Source of the DNA: Sulfurospirillum sp001602955 | GTDB taxonomy: Bacteria; Campylobacterota; Campylobacteria; Campylobacterales; Sulfurospirillaceae | NCBI GenBank assembly: GCA_001602955.1 | Contig: LVAC01000023.1 | Location: 370,133 to 434,132, forward strand | Length of the DNA: 64,000 bases | Direction of reading: 5' to 3' | In this document: piece by piece, positions 1 through 14,963 of the stretch | Layout of the letters: each line of letters opens with the position of its first letter | How positions within the stretch are numbered: position 1 is the first letter of the stretch | Made by a program: the position numbers and the translations under genes | The notes under the pieces: model-generated | Told to the model about the DNA's origin: nothing | Seen by the model: only the letters and a program-made list of their open reading frames with translations | Databases searched by the model: none

Positions 1-52
1 GTACACTTTTCATCGCTAAAGATTTTTCAAAAAACATTACAAGCGCTTCCAT
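1..52 (-). CDS. metI: Probable methionine ABC transporter permease MetI, N-terminal fragment
   Basis: An ATG at 52 follows the metN stop codon directly (TAAATG) and stays open to the window edge, giving 17 codons that begin MEALVMFFEK. metN is normally followed by its permease gene metI, and the abutting arrangement suggests translational coupling. The fragment is too short to show a membrane segment, so the identity rests on position alone. A second in-frame ATG at codon 6 could be the real start. Confidence 0.5.
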   Translation of the reverse strand, partial: MEALVMFFEKSLAMKSV

Positions 53-1012
53 TTAGAGTATCTCCCAAATCACTTCAGTTTTTGTTTGCAAATAATGCGT
101 TACCACATTTGCCGTTTGTTCATCGACGTTGATAACCAGCGAGCCAACCACATGGTTGTTCAGCTTTTCAAGCTTTCCCCAAACGATGTTAAAATTAAGA
201 TCAAGTTCCCTTGCCATTTGGGTCACAATAGGCTGATACGAAACATTGCTGGGAAAGAACAGTCGAATATTTGCCCCTTCGCTTGGAAGCTCTTCATCTT
301 CACCCAAAAATTTCATCATCTTTTCATCGGGTTTTAAAAACAGCTCTTCGATGCGTCCAAGACCGATCACTTTGCCATCTTCCAGCAACAACGCGCGTGA
401 AGCAACTTTTTTAACCACATCCATTTCGTGGGTCACGATGATGATCGTAACGCCCAGTTTGGCATTGATCTCTTGCAAAAGTTCTAAAATGGATTTGGTG
501 GTATTGGGATCCAGTGCCGATGTGGCTTCATCGCTGAGGAGTATTTTAGGATTGAGGGTGAGCGCTCTTGCAATTGCGACGCGCTGTTTTTGACCGCCGC
601 TTAGCTCTTTGGGATAGGCAAATTTTTTATGTTCAAGTCCGATGAGATTTAAGAGCTCATCAACCCGTTTTTGAATGGCATCTTTGGCATATCCCCAGAC
701 GCTCATCGGAAGGGCGATGTTATCATACACATTTTTTTGATTGAGCAGTGAAAAGTTTTGAAAAATCATACCGATGTGGCTTCGCAAGCTATTCAGTTCG
801 CTTGCATTCAGCGTTTTGACCTCTTTGTCCAAAACGCTTAAACTGCCCTCGCTGTAGCTTTCCAGTCCGTTGATGCAACGAAGCAGGGTTGATTTGCCTG
901 CACCACTGTGTCCGACGATGGCAAAAATCTCGCCCGCGTTTACATGTAAACTGATGTCGTCTAAAACTTTTTGGTTGTTAAAATATTTACTGAGGTGTTT
1001 TATATCTATCAC
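53..1012 (-). CDS. metN: Methionine import ATP-binding protein MetN
   Basis: ATPase subunit of the MetNIQ-type D/L-methionine ABC importer, acting at the cytoplasmic face of the inner membrane. Walker A GHSGAGKS is at residues 34-41, the LSGGQ signature at 137-141, Walker B ending in the DE pair at 161-162, and the switch His near 195. Residues about 245-319 form the C-terminal NIL domain that in this family binds methionine and inhibits transport. The start is GTG at 1012 with AAAGG 6 nt upstream. The Leu-His-Val at residues 22-24 is encoded by the TTACATGTAA motif found throughout this window. The family assignment is firm; methionine rather than another substrate is inferred from the NIL domain. 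Confidence 0.88.
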   Translation of the reverse strand: MIDIKHLSKYFNNQKVLDDISLHVNAGEIFAIVGHSGAGKSTLLRCINGLESYSEGSLSVLDKEVKTLNASELNSLRSHIGMIFQNFSLLNQKNVYDNIALPMSVWGYAKDAIQKRVDELLNLIGLEHKKFAYPKELSGGQKQRVAIARALTLNPKILLSDEATSALDPNTTKSILELLQEINAKLGVTIIIVTHEMDVVKKVASRALLLEDGKVIGLGRIEELFLKPDEKMMKFLGEDEELPSEGANIRLFFPSNVSYQPIVTQMARELDLNFNIVWGKLEKLNNHVVGSLVINVDEQTANVVTHYLQTKTEVIWEIL

Positions 1013-1140
1013 GTATGACCTTTATAAAGAGGTAAAATCCAAAATATATGATTATAGCCAGTTATGAGCTGTTATCAAAAAAAGTGTTGTTTGAAAAAGA
1101 ACGCGTTTGGATAGCTGGATCAAATTTTTGCAGAAAAAGG

Positions 1141-1167
1141 GGTGTAAAGAGCCCGAAGACTCTTTAC
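1141..1167 (-). terminator. Rho-independent terminator after fusA
   Basis: GTAAAGAG (1144-1151) pairs with CTCTTTAC (1160-1167). On the minus strand the stem extends by a U-G and a C-G pair closing a UUCG tetraloop, and a CCCCTTTTT tract follows. It sits 12 nt after the fusA stop. One copy of TTACATGTAA (1164-1173) overlaps its foot. Confidence 0.8.
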
Positions 1168-1178
1168 ATGTAAAAGGA

Positions 1179-3257
1179 TTAACCGTTACGTTTTTTGATA
1201 ATTTCGTCGGCAACGTTTCTTGGAACTTCATCGTAGTGATCAAATTCCATAGAGTAAGACGCACGACCTTGAGTTTGAGAGCGAAGGTCAGTTGAGTAAC
1301 CGAACATCTCAGCCAATGGGCAGAATGCGTTAACGATTTTGTTACCACTTCTATCATCCATTGAGTTGATCTGTCCACGACGGCGGTTAAGATCGCCGAT
1401 AACATCACCCATAAAGTCCTCAGGTGTTTCAACTTCGACTTTCATGATCGGCTCAAGAATAACCGGTTTTGCTTTTCTCGCACCCTCTTTAAAGCCCATG
1501 GAAGCGGCCAATTTAAACGCCATTTCTGATGAGTCGACTTCGTGGTAGCTTCCATCATACAATGTAACTTTAACGTCTTCCACTTTATAACCCGCAAGAA
1601 CACCGCTTTGAAGTGCTTCTTTAATACCTTTATCAACCGCAGGAATATACTCTTTCGGTACGGAACCGCCCTTGATATCGTTAACGAACTCATAACCGGC
1701 ACCTGCTTCTTGAGGCTCGATTTTGAGGTAAACGTGACCGTATTGACCGCGACCGCCGGATTGTTTGGCGTATTTGTACTCTTGGTTAACCGCTTGACGA
1801 ATCGTTTCACGGTAAGCAACTTGCGGTTGTCCGACTTCTGCACTGACTTTAAACTCACGTAACATACGATCAACAAGAATCTCTAAGTGAAGCTCACCCA
1901 TACCGGAGATGATTGTTTGACCGCTTTCTTCGTCAGTCTCAACTCTAAAGCTTGGATCTTCTTGCGCCAATTTTTGAAGCGCAATACCCATTTTCTCTTG
2001 ATCCGCTTTTGTTTTTGGCTCAACCGCAACCGAGATAACCGGATCTGGGAATACCATTCTCTCTAAGATTACAGGATCTTTTTCGCTGGCAAGGGTATCG
2101 CCGGTTAGGGTGTCTTTAAGACCGACAACCGCACCGATTTCACCGGCGTGAAGCACTTTAATCTCTTCACGTTTGTTCGCGTGCATTTTAAGAAGACGTC
2201 CGATTCTCTCTTTTTTATCTTTAGTTGTATTGTACGCATAGCTTCCGCTCTCAAGCGTACCGCGGTAAACACGAACGAAAGTTAATTGTCCGACAAACGG
2301 ATCGGTCATAATTTTAAACGCAAGAGCAGCAAATTCGCCTTCATCGGTTGAATCAACGACACACTCACGACCGTCTTCGTACTCGCCTTTGATCGCGTGA
2401 ACTTCGGTAGGTGCCGGCATATAGTCAACAACAGCGTCTAGCATCGGTTGAACACCTTTGTTTTTAAACGATGTTCCACAGATCATAGGAATGAATGTCA
2501 TTGCAAGACATCCTGCTTTAATACCCGCTTTAATCTCTTCTTTGCTTAACTCTTCGCCGCCGAGGTATTTTTCCATCAACTCGTCGCTGGTTTCGGAAAC
2601 CGCTTCCACCATTTTCTCGCGGTACTCTTTTGCTTTATCCATCAACTCCGCAGGAATATCAACGACTTGGTAGTTTGAGCCCATCGCAGCATCGTCATCC
2701 CAAATCAAAGCTTTCATTTCGACAAGATCAACAACGCCTTTAAACGTATCTTCTGCGCCGATAGGAATTTGAATCGGCACCGGATTGGCTTTCAAACGGT
2801 TTTTAATTTGTGCTTCGACGTTGTAAAAGTTCGCGCCGATACGGTCCATTTTGTTTACATAAACCATTCGTGGTACTTGGTAACGGTTTGCTTGTCTCCA
2901 AACGGTCTCTGATTGGGGTTGAACACCGCCTACCGCACAAAATACCGCAACGGCACCGTCCAAAACACGCATAGAACGTTCAACTTCGATCGTAAAGTCG
3001 ACGTGGCCCGGAGTGTCGATAATGTTAATTTGATGATCTTTCCAAAAACATGTGGTTGCAGCAGAAGTAATCGTAATACCTCTTTCTTTCTCTTGTTCCA
3101 TCCAGTCCATGGTTGCCGCACCGTCGTGTACCTCACCGATTTTATGGGAGATGCCGGTGTAAAATAGAATTCTTTCGGTTGTCGTGGTCTTACCCGCATC
3201 AATATGCGCAGCAATACCGATATTACGAACCATGCTTATAGGGGTATTTCTTGCCAT
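1179..3257 (-). CDS. fusA: Elongation factor G
   Basis: Translocation GTPase of the ribosome, 692 aa, full length for the family. The G1 motif AHIDAGKT is at residues 17-24, G3 DTPGH at 81-85 and G4 NKMD at 135-138, followed by the usual domains II-V. The start ATG is preceded by AAGGA at 7 nt. It is the last gene of the rpsL-rpsG-fusA (str) group. An 8-bp-stem hairpin lies between rpsG and fusA, and a terminator follows, so it ends the transcription unit. tuf is not next to it but lies upstream at 16458. Confidence 0.98.
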   Translation of the reverse strand: MARNTPISMVRNIGIAAHIDAGKTTTTERILFYTGISHKIGEVHDGAATMDWMEQEKERGITITSAATTCFWKDHQINIIDTPGHVDFTIEVERSMRVLDGAVAVFCAVGGVQPQSETVWRQANRYQVPRMVYVNKMDRIGANFYNVEAQIKNRLKANPVPIQIPIGAEDTFKGVVDLVEMKALIWDDDAAMGSNYQVVDIPAELMDKAKEYREKMVEAVSETSDELMEKYLGGEELSKEEIKAGIKAGCLAMTFIPMICGTSFKNKGVQPMLDAVVDYMPAPTEVHAIKGEYEDGRECVVDSTDEGEFAALAFKIMTDPFVGQLTFVRVYRGTLESGSYAYNTTKDKKERIGRLLKMHANKREEIKVLHAGEIGAVVGLKDTLTGDTLASEKDPVILERMVFPDPVISVAVEPKTKADQEKMGIALQKLAQEDPSFRVETDEESGQTIISGMGELHLEILVDRMLREFKVSAEVGQPQVAYRETIRQAVNQEYKYAKQSGGRGQYGHVYLKIEPQEAGAGYEFVNDIKGGSVPKEYIPAVDKGIKEALQSGVLAGYKVEDVKVTLYDGSYHEVDSSEMAFKLAASMGFKEGARKAKPVILEPIMKVEVETPEDFMGDVIGDLNRRRGQINSMDDRSGNKIVNAFCPLAEMFGYSTDLRSQTQGRASYSMEFDHYDEVPRNVADEIIKKRNG

Positions 3258-3303
3258 TGTCGTTTCCTTAAATGTAATAGGAGTAAAAATTGAGAAATGA
3301 GAA

Positions 3304-3330
3304 AGCGTGTCGCATTTGTTTGGACACGCT
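3304..3330 (-). promoter_or_regulatory. Hairpin between rpsG and fusA
   Basis: AGCGTGTC (3304-3311) and GACACGCT (3323-3330) form a perfect 8-bp stem with an 11-nt loop, followed on the minus strand by a T-rich stretch. It lies between the rpsG stop and the fusA start. It could be a partial terminator or an mRNA-processing or stability element; nothing in the sequence decides between these. Confidence 0.5.
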
Positions 3331-3340
3331 CATCGTCATT

Positions 3341-3811
3341 CTACCAGCGATAGTGAGCAAACGCTTTGTTTGCTTCAGCCATTTTATAAGTGTCTTCTTT
3401 TTTCTTAAAGGTTGCGCCTCTACTGTTAGCCGCATCTAAAAGTTCATTTGCCAACCTCTCGATCATGGTTCTTTCACTTCTCTTGCGAGCATATGAAACC
3501 AACCATCTAAGAGCCAATGCTTGTTGACGTGCAGGTCTTACTTCTACCGGAACTTGGTACGTTGCACCGCCGACGCGTCTGCTTTTTACTTCCATAACGG
3601 GTTTAACATTATCCATAGCCGTGTTAAAAATTTCAATACCTTTTAGGCTTCCGCTTCGTTTTTCGGCTAATTCTAATGCACCGTAAAATACTTGGGTTGC
3701 GACGCTTTTTTTACCGTCGTACATTAAAGCATTGATGAACTTCGTAATGACTTTATTGTTGTAGATTGGATCGGGTAATACTTCTCTTACGGGAGCTTTT
3801 CTTCTTCTCAT
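3341..3811 (-). CDS. rpsG: 30S ribosomal protein S7
   Basis: 16S rRNA-binding protein that nucleates assembly of the small-subunit head, 156 aa, the usual bacterial length. The N-terminus (MRRRKAPVREVLPDP) and the basic C-terminal part are typical. The start ATG has GAAGGA 6 nt upstream. It lies 73 nt downstream of rpsL and 83 nt upstream of fusA, the standard str-operon order. Confidence 0.98.
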   Translation of the reverse strand: MRRRKAPVREVLPDPIYNNKVITKFINALMYDGKKSVATQVFYGALELAEKRSGSLKGIEIFNTAMDNVKPVMEVKSRRVGGATYQVPVEVRPARQQALALRWLVSYARKRSERTMIERLANELLDAANSRGATFKKKEDTYKMAEANKAFAHYRW

Positions 3812-3884
3812 ATTATTTCCTTCAAATTTTTAAAAATTTTACTCAAATGATGTCAAAACAAAAGGACATCACCTGTGGTTAAAT

Positions 3885-4262
3885 TTATTTAGCTTTTGGT
3901 CTTTTTGTACCGTATTTACTTCTAGACACCGTTCTTTTTGCAACACCTGAGGTATCAAGCGCACCACGTACGATATGGTATTTAACACCCGGTAAGTCTT
4001 TTACCCTACCGCCGCGTACCAATACGATGGAGTGTTCTTGAAGGTTGTGTCCCTCGCCACCGATGTAGCTAATGACTTCAAAACCGCTGGTCAATTTGAC
4101 TTTGGCAACTTTTCTTAAAGCTGAGTTTGGTTTTTTAGGAGTCGTCGTATACACTCTGGTGCAAACGCCTCTTCTTTGAGGACATTTCGCCATTGCCGGA
4201 GATTTCGACTTCTTAATTACCTTTTTTCTCTCATTTCTGACGAGTTGGTTAATGGTTGGCAC
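3885..4262 (-). CDS. rpsL: 30S ribosomal protein S12
   Basis: Decoding-centre protein, 125 aa. It carries the conserved TTTPKKPNSALRK stretch in which K43-type streptomycin-resistance mutations arise, and GVKYHIVRGALD near the C-terminus. The start is GTG at 4262 with AAAGGA six bases upstream; an ATG overlapping it is out of frame. It is the first gene after the rpoC terminator, so the str group probably has its own promoter in the AT-rich 4263-4310 region. Confidence 0.97.
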   Translation of the reverse strand: MPTINQLVRNERKKVIKKSKSPAMAKCPQRRGVCTRVYTTTPKKPNSALRKVAKVKLTSGFEVISYIGGEGHNLQEHSIVLVRGGRVKDLPGVKYHIVRGALDTSGVAKRTVSRSKYGTKRPKAK

Positions 4263-4307
4263 ATTAATTCCTTTGTTTTGTAAAAAATAGGTGCTAATTT
4301 TATTTAA

Positions 4308-4348
4308 AAATAGCTTAAAAAAAGGTTAAGTTAAGGAAAACCCTTAAC

Positions 4349-4354
<6 letters not shown>
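4308..4354 (-). terminator. Strong terminator of the rpoBC unit
   Basis: GGTTAAGTTAAGG (4324-4336) and CCTTAACTTAACC (4342-4354) form a perfect 13-bp stem with a 5-nt loop, followed on the minus strand by seven T. The rpoC stop codon lies inside the upstream arm. This separates the beta/beta' operon from rpsL-rpsG-fusA. Confidence 0.9.
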
Positions 4355-8852
<4,498 letters not shown>

Positions 8853-8875
<23 letters not shown>

Positions 8876-11800
8876 CTTCTTCCACCTCGTCATAAATCTC
8901 AACATCTAAAGCCAAAGACTTCAACTCATTCGTTAAAACATAAAATGTTTCAGGAATTCCCGTTTGAGGGACATTTTCGCCTCTTGTGAGTGATTTATAC
9001 GCCAAAATACGTCCTTCGACGTCATCTGATTTGACCGTTAACATCTCTCGTAGGGTATGTGCCGCACCGTAAGCTTCAAGTGCCCATACCTCCATTTCTC
9101 CGAATCTTTGACCGCCGAAGAGTGCTTTACCACCTACCGGTTGTTGCGTAACAAGCGAGTATGGTCCGGTACTTCGTGCATGCACTTTTTCGTCAACCAA
9201 GTGGTGGAGTTTTAACATGTACATGTAACCCACGTTAACTCTTTCATGCATTTTTTGACCCGTCATACCGTCGTATAAATCGGTTTTGCCGTCCGTATCG
9301 ATTTTTGCCATCTCAAAGAGTTTACTAAATTCTTCAACGTTAACACCCTCAAAAATAGGCGTCGCAAATTTAACGCCTTTGCTCCAATCACGGGCATAAT
9401 CGATTAATTTTTCGTCGCTCAAGGTTTCAATAAAACTAGCCGCATTCATCAACTTAGCAACATTAGCGATGTCGATCATTTTTTCTCGGAGTGCTTTAAC
9501 CCAACCCTCTTGTTTCTCTTTGAACATCTCTTCAATTTGAGTACCGAGTCGTTTACCTGCTAAACCTAAATGCACTTCCAAAATTTGTCCGATATTCATA
9601 CGGCTTGGAACACCCAGCGGATTTAAAACGATATCGACGATTTCGCCGTTTTTAAGGTACGGCATATCAACTTCACGGACGATATTAGAAACAATACCTT
9701 TATTTCCATGTCGTCCCGCCATTTTATCGCCGACTTTAAGCTTACGTTTCGTAGCCACATAGACTTTGACAAGCTTCACGACACCGCTTGGTAAAATGTC
9801 GTCTTTTTCGATGATATTGAGTTTCTCGTCATGCTCTTCTTTAAGCTTTTTCTTCTCATTTTGGAAATAAGCTTTCAAATCTTTATAAGCATCTTGAACC
9901 TCGTCCGAAAATGCTTTAACGATCGAGTTAATCGAAAATCGATTGACGTTGTGAAGGTCTTCGGCTTTAATCATATCGCCTTTTTTATAAGCGCGTTTGT
10001 TAATCTCTTGATCTTCGTGCAACGGGTTTTTCAAAAGCAATGCATTGATACGAAGCATCTCTTCACGATCCAGCATTAAAAGCTTATCGTGGTGTTCGCG
10101 ATCTAAAATTTCTTTTTCTTCTTCATACGCTTGAACCGCACGCGGATCTTTGTCGTAGCCTTTTTTCGTAAAAATTTTCACGTCGACGACGATACCTTCC
10201 AAAGAAGGTGTTGCATAAAGCGATTTATTCACGACATGTCCCGCTTTTTCGCCGAAAATTGCACGTAAAAGTCGCTCTTCTGGAGTGGGTTTTACTTCGC
10301 CTTTGGGTGAAACTTTACCGACCAAGATCATACCCGGAGTTACGTACGTACCGATTTTAACGATACCGCTATCGTCAAGGTGCGCTAGCTCTTCTTCTTT
10401 GACGTTGGGAATATCTTTGGTAATCTCTTCCACGCCGTCTTTAAGTTCGCGCGCTTCAATCTCTTTTTCATAAATATGAACGCTCGTAAACGCGTCTTCA
10501 CGAATCATACGCTCAGAGATAACGATCGCATCTTCGTAGTTATAACCGTTCCACGGCATAAAGGCAACCATCGCGTTTTTACCGATAGCTAGCTCGCCTT
10601 GATCCATGCTTGGACCGTCTGCGATTACGCCGCCTTTTTCGATAAAATCGCCTTTTTTCACGATCACTTTTTGCGTAAATGTCGTATTTTGATTGGTACG
10701 AAGATTTTTTTGAAGTGCGTAATGATCAATAAATGCACCTCCTTCGTCTTCGCCTAAAATGTAAACGTTTTTATTATCGACTTTTTCAACGATTCCCGCA
10801 CGTTTGGCTTTAATCGCTTCCCACGAGTCGCGTGCCGCGATTTTTTCAACACCCGTACCGACGATCGGAGCATCCGATTTTACCAAAGGAACGGCTTGGC
10901 GTTGCATGTTTGAGCCCATCAATGCACGGTTGGCGTCGTCGTGTTCCAAGAACGGAATCAACGAAGCCGCAACACCGGCGATCATCATCGAAGAAAGGTC
11001 AATTAAATCAACTTTCTCTTTCTCGATCAAGACGGTTTCGCCGTCAACCCTAACCTCGATCAAATCTTCAACGATTTCGTTGTTTTCATTGATTTTCGTA
11101 CTGGCAGGTGCAATAACGAGTCCCTCTTCTTGGGTTGCCGTAATGTAGATAATCTCGTCCGTAATACGTGCGTTTTCGACCTTGCGATACGGTGCTTCCA
11201 CAAAACCCAAATCATTGACTTTCGCATACATTGAAAGCGTATTGATCAAACCGATGTTTTGACCCTCTGGGGTTTCAACCGGACAGATACGACCGTAATG
11301 CGTCGGATGAACGTCGCGCACTTCAAAGCCTGCACGTTCTTTTACCAAGCCGCCCTCTCCGAGTGCCGATAAACGACGCTTATGCGTAATTTCGCTGAGT
11401 GGATTTGTTTGGTCCATAAACTGCGATAACTGACCGCTAGCAAAGAATTCCGCAATCGCAGACGTAATCATTTTAGAGTTAATCAAATCATGCGGCATTA
11501 ACTCTTCGACGCTTCCGCTAAGTGCCGTAAACTTATCGCGAATCGCTTTTTGCATTTTGATCAAGCCTGAATGCAATTCATTCGCCAAAAGCTCGCCGAT
11601 GGCTCTAATTCTTCTGTTACCCAAGTGGTCGCGGTCGTCGATATGACCTTGTCCGTTTTTGACTTTAATTAAATATTTTGCGGTTTTAATAATATCTTCG
11701 CTGGTCATAATCGTCACATACTCAGGAACCGTAAGTCCTAGTTTGTGATTCATCTTCATACGACCAACTTTGGTTAAATCGTAACGCTCGGAATTGAAGA

Positions 11801-13010
11801 ATAAGTCTTTTACGAAGAGCTTCGCAGCTTCTTTCGTTACCGGCTCGCCGGGGCGCATTACTTTGTAAATACGAATTGCCGCAAGATCGTTTTCGTCTTC
11901 GATACTTTCGGTTTGACGTAAAAGTTTCAACGTTTCGTTATCGGCGATAAACGAGTTGATAATCGCATCGTCCACACCGCTGGCAAGATCGTTCGCAATC
12001 TCAATCGTCGTACATTTTTGCTCGATAATTTTGGTCAATTTACCCTCATCGAGCTGCGTCAGCGTGTCGTATAAAATCTCGCCGCTTTCTTGATCGATAA
12101 TCGGGGAAGAGAGGAAACGATTGACCAAAATTTCAACCGGATATTCAATATATTTGACACCGTCTTCAATCAATTTTTCCGCTTTTTTTCGTGCCAAACG
12201 TTTACCGGCCGCTAAAAGAAGCGTACCGTTTTCATCTTTCAGGTCAAAATCGACACGACCTAAAAAGTTATCTGCCGAAAATTCAATCAAAAATTTGTTA
12301 TCACGAATTAAAATATTCAATACGGGGTAGAAAAGTTTTAAAATATCTTGTTTGCTGTATCCTAATGCCCTAAAAAGGATCGTAATCGGTACTTTTCTAC
12401 GTTTATTGATTCTGACGAACAACGTATCTTTTGCATCGTATTCAAAGTATAACCACGATCCGCGATCGGGAATAATTTGAGCGTTGTAGATGAGTTTATT
12501 GGCAACCGTCGGACTCTCTTCTTCTTTAAAGATAACACCGGGGCTTCTGTGAAGCTGGTTGACGACGACTCTCTCGACGCCGTTAATAATAAACGACGTT
12601 CGATCCGTCATTAAAGGAATTTCACGAATAAAAATGGCTTGTTCTTTAATATCTTTCACGCCGGTTTTTTCACCGGTTTTTTCATCTTTATCCCACAGGA
12701 TAAGGCGAATGTTCATTTTGATGCTAACCGAATACGTCAGTCCTCGCTCCATACACTCTCTAACCGTGTATCTTGGTTTGCCGATTTCTGATCCTGCGTA
12801 TTCTAAAGTAAGTCTATTTTGGGGATCGTGGATGGGGAAAATGGATTTAAAAACCTTCTCTACACCGCTTTCATCTTGAAGGTTTTCGACATTTAAAAAT
12901 TGTTCATAACTCTTTTGCTGAAGTTGTAATAGGTTGGGTACATCAATTTTTTTCGGAACTTTAGAAAAATCGACTCGTAAGCGATTTCCTGATTTTAAGC
13001 TATTTAACAT
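8853..13010 (-). CDS. rpoB: DNA-directed RNA polymerase subunit beta
   Basis: Second catalytic subunit, 1385 aa, typical of Campylobacterota. The rifampicin-pocket region (GQLSQFMDQTNPLSEITHKRRL) and the C-terminal RFGEMEVWALEAYGAAHTL block are intact; the pocket carries no obvious resistance substitution. The start ATG has GAGGT at 6 nt. It is separated from rplL by a hairpin that probably tunes read-through. Confidence 0.98.
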
Positions 13011-13104
13011 GAGTCTACCTCGTGTAGTTGTTTGAAAAGGGCAGTAGGTTCATCTATCGCTGGATAGAATGTATAACGACTAAAAATATCCTAGGAAAGT
13101 TAAT

Positions 13105-13126
13105 GAGAGAAACCGAAGTTTCTCTC
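13105..13126 (-). terminator. rplL-rpoB attenuator hairpin
   Basis: GAGAGAAAC and its complement (13105-13113 / 13118-13126) close a UUCG tetraloop on the minus strand. Only a weak T stretch follows, 11 nt after the rplL stop. A partial terminator at this point, adjusting ribosomal-protein versus polymerase output, is known in other bacteria. The role here is inferred from position and structure. Confidence 0.7.
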
Positions 13127-13136
13127 GAAAATCAGA

Positions 13137-13511
13137 TTACTTGATTTCAGCGACAGCGCCGGCTTCTTCAAGTTTCTTTTTAATTTCTTCTGCAAGTTGT
13201 TTAGATACGCCTTCTTTAATCGTTGTAGGTGCGCCCTCAACTGCGTCTTTAGCCTCTTTAAGACCAAGACCCGTAATCTCTCTTACGACTTTAATAGCGT
13301 TGATTTTTTTCTCGCCACCGTCTTTAAGGATAACGTCAAACTCAGTTTTCTCTTCAACCGCTTCAGCCGCAACCGCAGCACCAGCGCCCGCTACCATAAC
13401 CGGAGCGGCAGATACACCGAATTTCTCTTCGAAATCTTTAACCAATTGGCTTAATTCAAGTACGCTAAGACCTGAAATATACTCTAATACGTCTTCTTTT
13501 GAAATTGCCAT
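13137..13511 (-). CDS. rplL: 50S ribosomal protein L7/L12
   Basis: Stalk protein that recruits and stimulates translation GTPases, 124 aa. It has the N-terminal dimerization helices, an Ala/Val-rich hinge near residues 35-55, and a C-terminal domain containing IKVVREITGLGLKEAK. The ATG at 13511 (MAISKED) has AGGAG upstream; the longer open frame upstream has no support. It follows rplJ by 93 nt. Confidence 0.97.
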   Translation of the reverse strand: MAISKEDVLEYISGLSVLELSQLVKDFEEKFGVSAAPVMVAGAGAAVAAEAVEEKTEFDVILKDGGEKKINAIKVVREITGLGLKEAKDAVEGAPTTIKEGVSKQLAEEIKKKLEEAGAVAEIK

Positions 13512-13604
13512 TTCAAATCTCCTGATGTTTTTATAGTTATAAATGATTCTACAAGAGTCTGGCTCTTGCATTCTACATGTAAGGCTTATACCTCAACAAA
13601 CTCT

Positions 13605-14087
13605 TTATTCTGACTCTTGTTTTTTAGCACGAAGTGCATCAAGACCGATTGTAAAGTTGGTAATCGGTGCCATCCAAGTTGATAGAAGCATTCCAATAAG
13701 CTCGTTACGAGACGGCATTTTAGAAAGTGCTTCAACTTTAGCAGCATCAACAACTTCGCCGCCTGCATAACCAAATTTCACAACAAAATTTGGATTCGTT
13801 TTGGCAAAGTTTGCGACAACTTTAGTTACGGCTAGTTGATCTTCGCCCCAAACAAAAATGTTGGAGTCTTTGAGTTCCAAACCATCTAAGCCCGCATCTT
13901 TCATAGCAATCGATGCCAAAGTATTTTTGATAACTTTTACTTTTACGGATTCCGGCCTTGAGTTGTTTCGTAATGCTTCAAGGGATTTCGTATTAAGACC
14001 TTTGTAGTCACACACAATTAAACCGTCGGAAGCTTTAAACTCTGAAGCTAGCGTACTGATAAATTCCGCTTTCTCTGTTCTTGTCAA
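13605..14087 (-). CDS. rplJ: 50S ribosomal protein L10
   Basis: Base of the L7/L12 stalk and, with L12, the autoregulator of its own mRNA in other bacteria, 160 aa. I set the start at a TTG at 14087 (reading M-TRTEKAEFI), preceded by GGAAAGGAG. The upstream ATG would place the start inside the structured leader. Homologues begin with the same TRxEKAE stretch. The gene lies between the leader hairpins and rplL. Confidence 0.93.
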   Translation of the reverse strand: MTRTEKAEFISTLASEFKASDGLIVCDYKGLNTKSLEALRNNSRPESVKVKVIKNTLASIAMKDAGLDGLELKDSNIFVWGEDQLAVTKVVANFAKTNPNFVVKFGYAGGEVVDAAKVEALSKMPSRNELIGMLLSTWMAPITNFTIGLDALRAKKQESE

Positions 14088-14099
14088 TTTTTCTCCTTT

Positions 14100-14190
14100 C
14101 CAACTGGCGATTTCAAGTAGAGGCGGAGGCACTCCGCATTAAGTCTAGCGACCTCTACTATCTCCAATCAAAGATTAACGTACGATATTT
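14100..14190 (-). promoter_or_regulatory. L10-type leader of rplJ-rplL mRNA
   Basis: Nested stems lie just upstream of rplJ. AGTAGAGG (14116-14123) pairs with CCTCTACT (14152-14159), and inside it GCGGAG (14123-14128) pairs with CTCCGC (14132-14137) with a 3-nt loop. Position and nested shape match the ribosomal L10 leader, at which L10(L12)4 represses translation. That function is inferred by analogy, not shown. Confidence 0.65.
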
Positions 14191-14199
14191 AAGGAAGAG

Positions 14200-14904
14200 T
14201 TATCGAAGGTCGATTAACTCTTGGTTTTCAAGATTCATTGACGGGCTCATCGTTAATGAAAGAGCCGCACTCTTAATATACTTACCTTTTGCGGCAGCCG
14301 GTTTATGTTTGTTAATCGCTCTTACGAATGCTTCGAAGTTTTCACGAATTTGTGCATCGCTAAAGCTTATTTTACCGATACCGGCATGAATATTTCCTTG
14401 TTTGTCGACACGGAAATTGACTTGACCGCCTTTGTTGTTTTCAACGGCTTTGGCAACATCCATCGTAACGGTACCGGTTTTTGGATTCGGCATAATACCT
14501 TTTGGTCCAAGAATTCGGCCTACTTTACCGACCAAACCCATCATGTTAGGCGTAGCAATCAAAACGTCGAAATTAATACGACCTGCTTGAATCTCTTCGA
14601 TCAAATCGTCGCTTCCTACGATATCCGCACCTGCAGCCTTTGCTTCATCGGCTTTGTCGTCTTTTGCAATAACCGCAACACGAACGGTTTTACCCGTACC
14701 CGCAGGTAAAACAACCGAACCTCTTACCATTTGGTCGGCGTGTCTTGGATCGACGTTTAGTTTAAGTGCGATTTCGATGGTTTCGTCGAATTTTGCGGAA
14801 GCGAGGTTTTTAATGTTTGCCAATGCTTCGTCGACGGAATATTTTTTTTCTTTATCTACTTTTTTCAATAATTCTTGAAAACGTTTATTTACTCTTTTTG
14901 CCAT
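14200..14904 (-). CDS. rplA: 50S ribosomal protein L1
   Basis: 23S rRNA-binding protein of the L1 stalk, 234 aa, full length. The conserved GPKGIMPNPKTGTV segment is present in the second half. ATG at 14904 has GGAGA six bases upstream. It lies 59 nt downstream of rplK and ahead of the L10 leader, the usual L11-L1 pair. Confidence 0.97.
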   Translation of the reverse strand: MAKRVNKRFQELLKKVDKEKKYSVDEALANIKNLASAKFDETIEIALKLNVDPRHADQMVRGSVVLPAGTGKTVRVAVIAKDDKADEAKAAGADIVGSDDLIEEIQAGRINFDVLIATPNMMGLVGKVGRILGPKGIMPNPKTGTVTMDVAKAVENNKGGQVNFRVDKQGNIHAGIGKISFSDAQIRENFEAFVRAINKHKPAAAKGKYIKSAALSLTMSPSMNLENQELIDLR

Positions 14905-14963
14905 ACTTATCTCCGCATAATTTTGCTTCCGCTTATTATATCCCTAGCGGTAGAGGGGTATTT

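Noticed and set aside
8876..8905. Ten extra N-terminal codons for rpoC
   Set aside because: They lie in the rpoB coding end; the internal ATG at 8875 has a good ribosome-binding site and the conserved N-terminus.
13141..13536. 131-codon plus-strand frame opposite rplL
   Set aside because: Shadow of rplL; the reverse complement of Ala/Glu/Lys-rich coding sequence often stays open.
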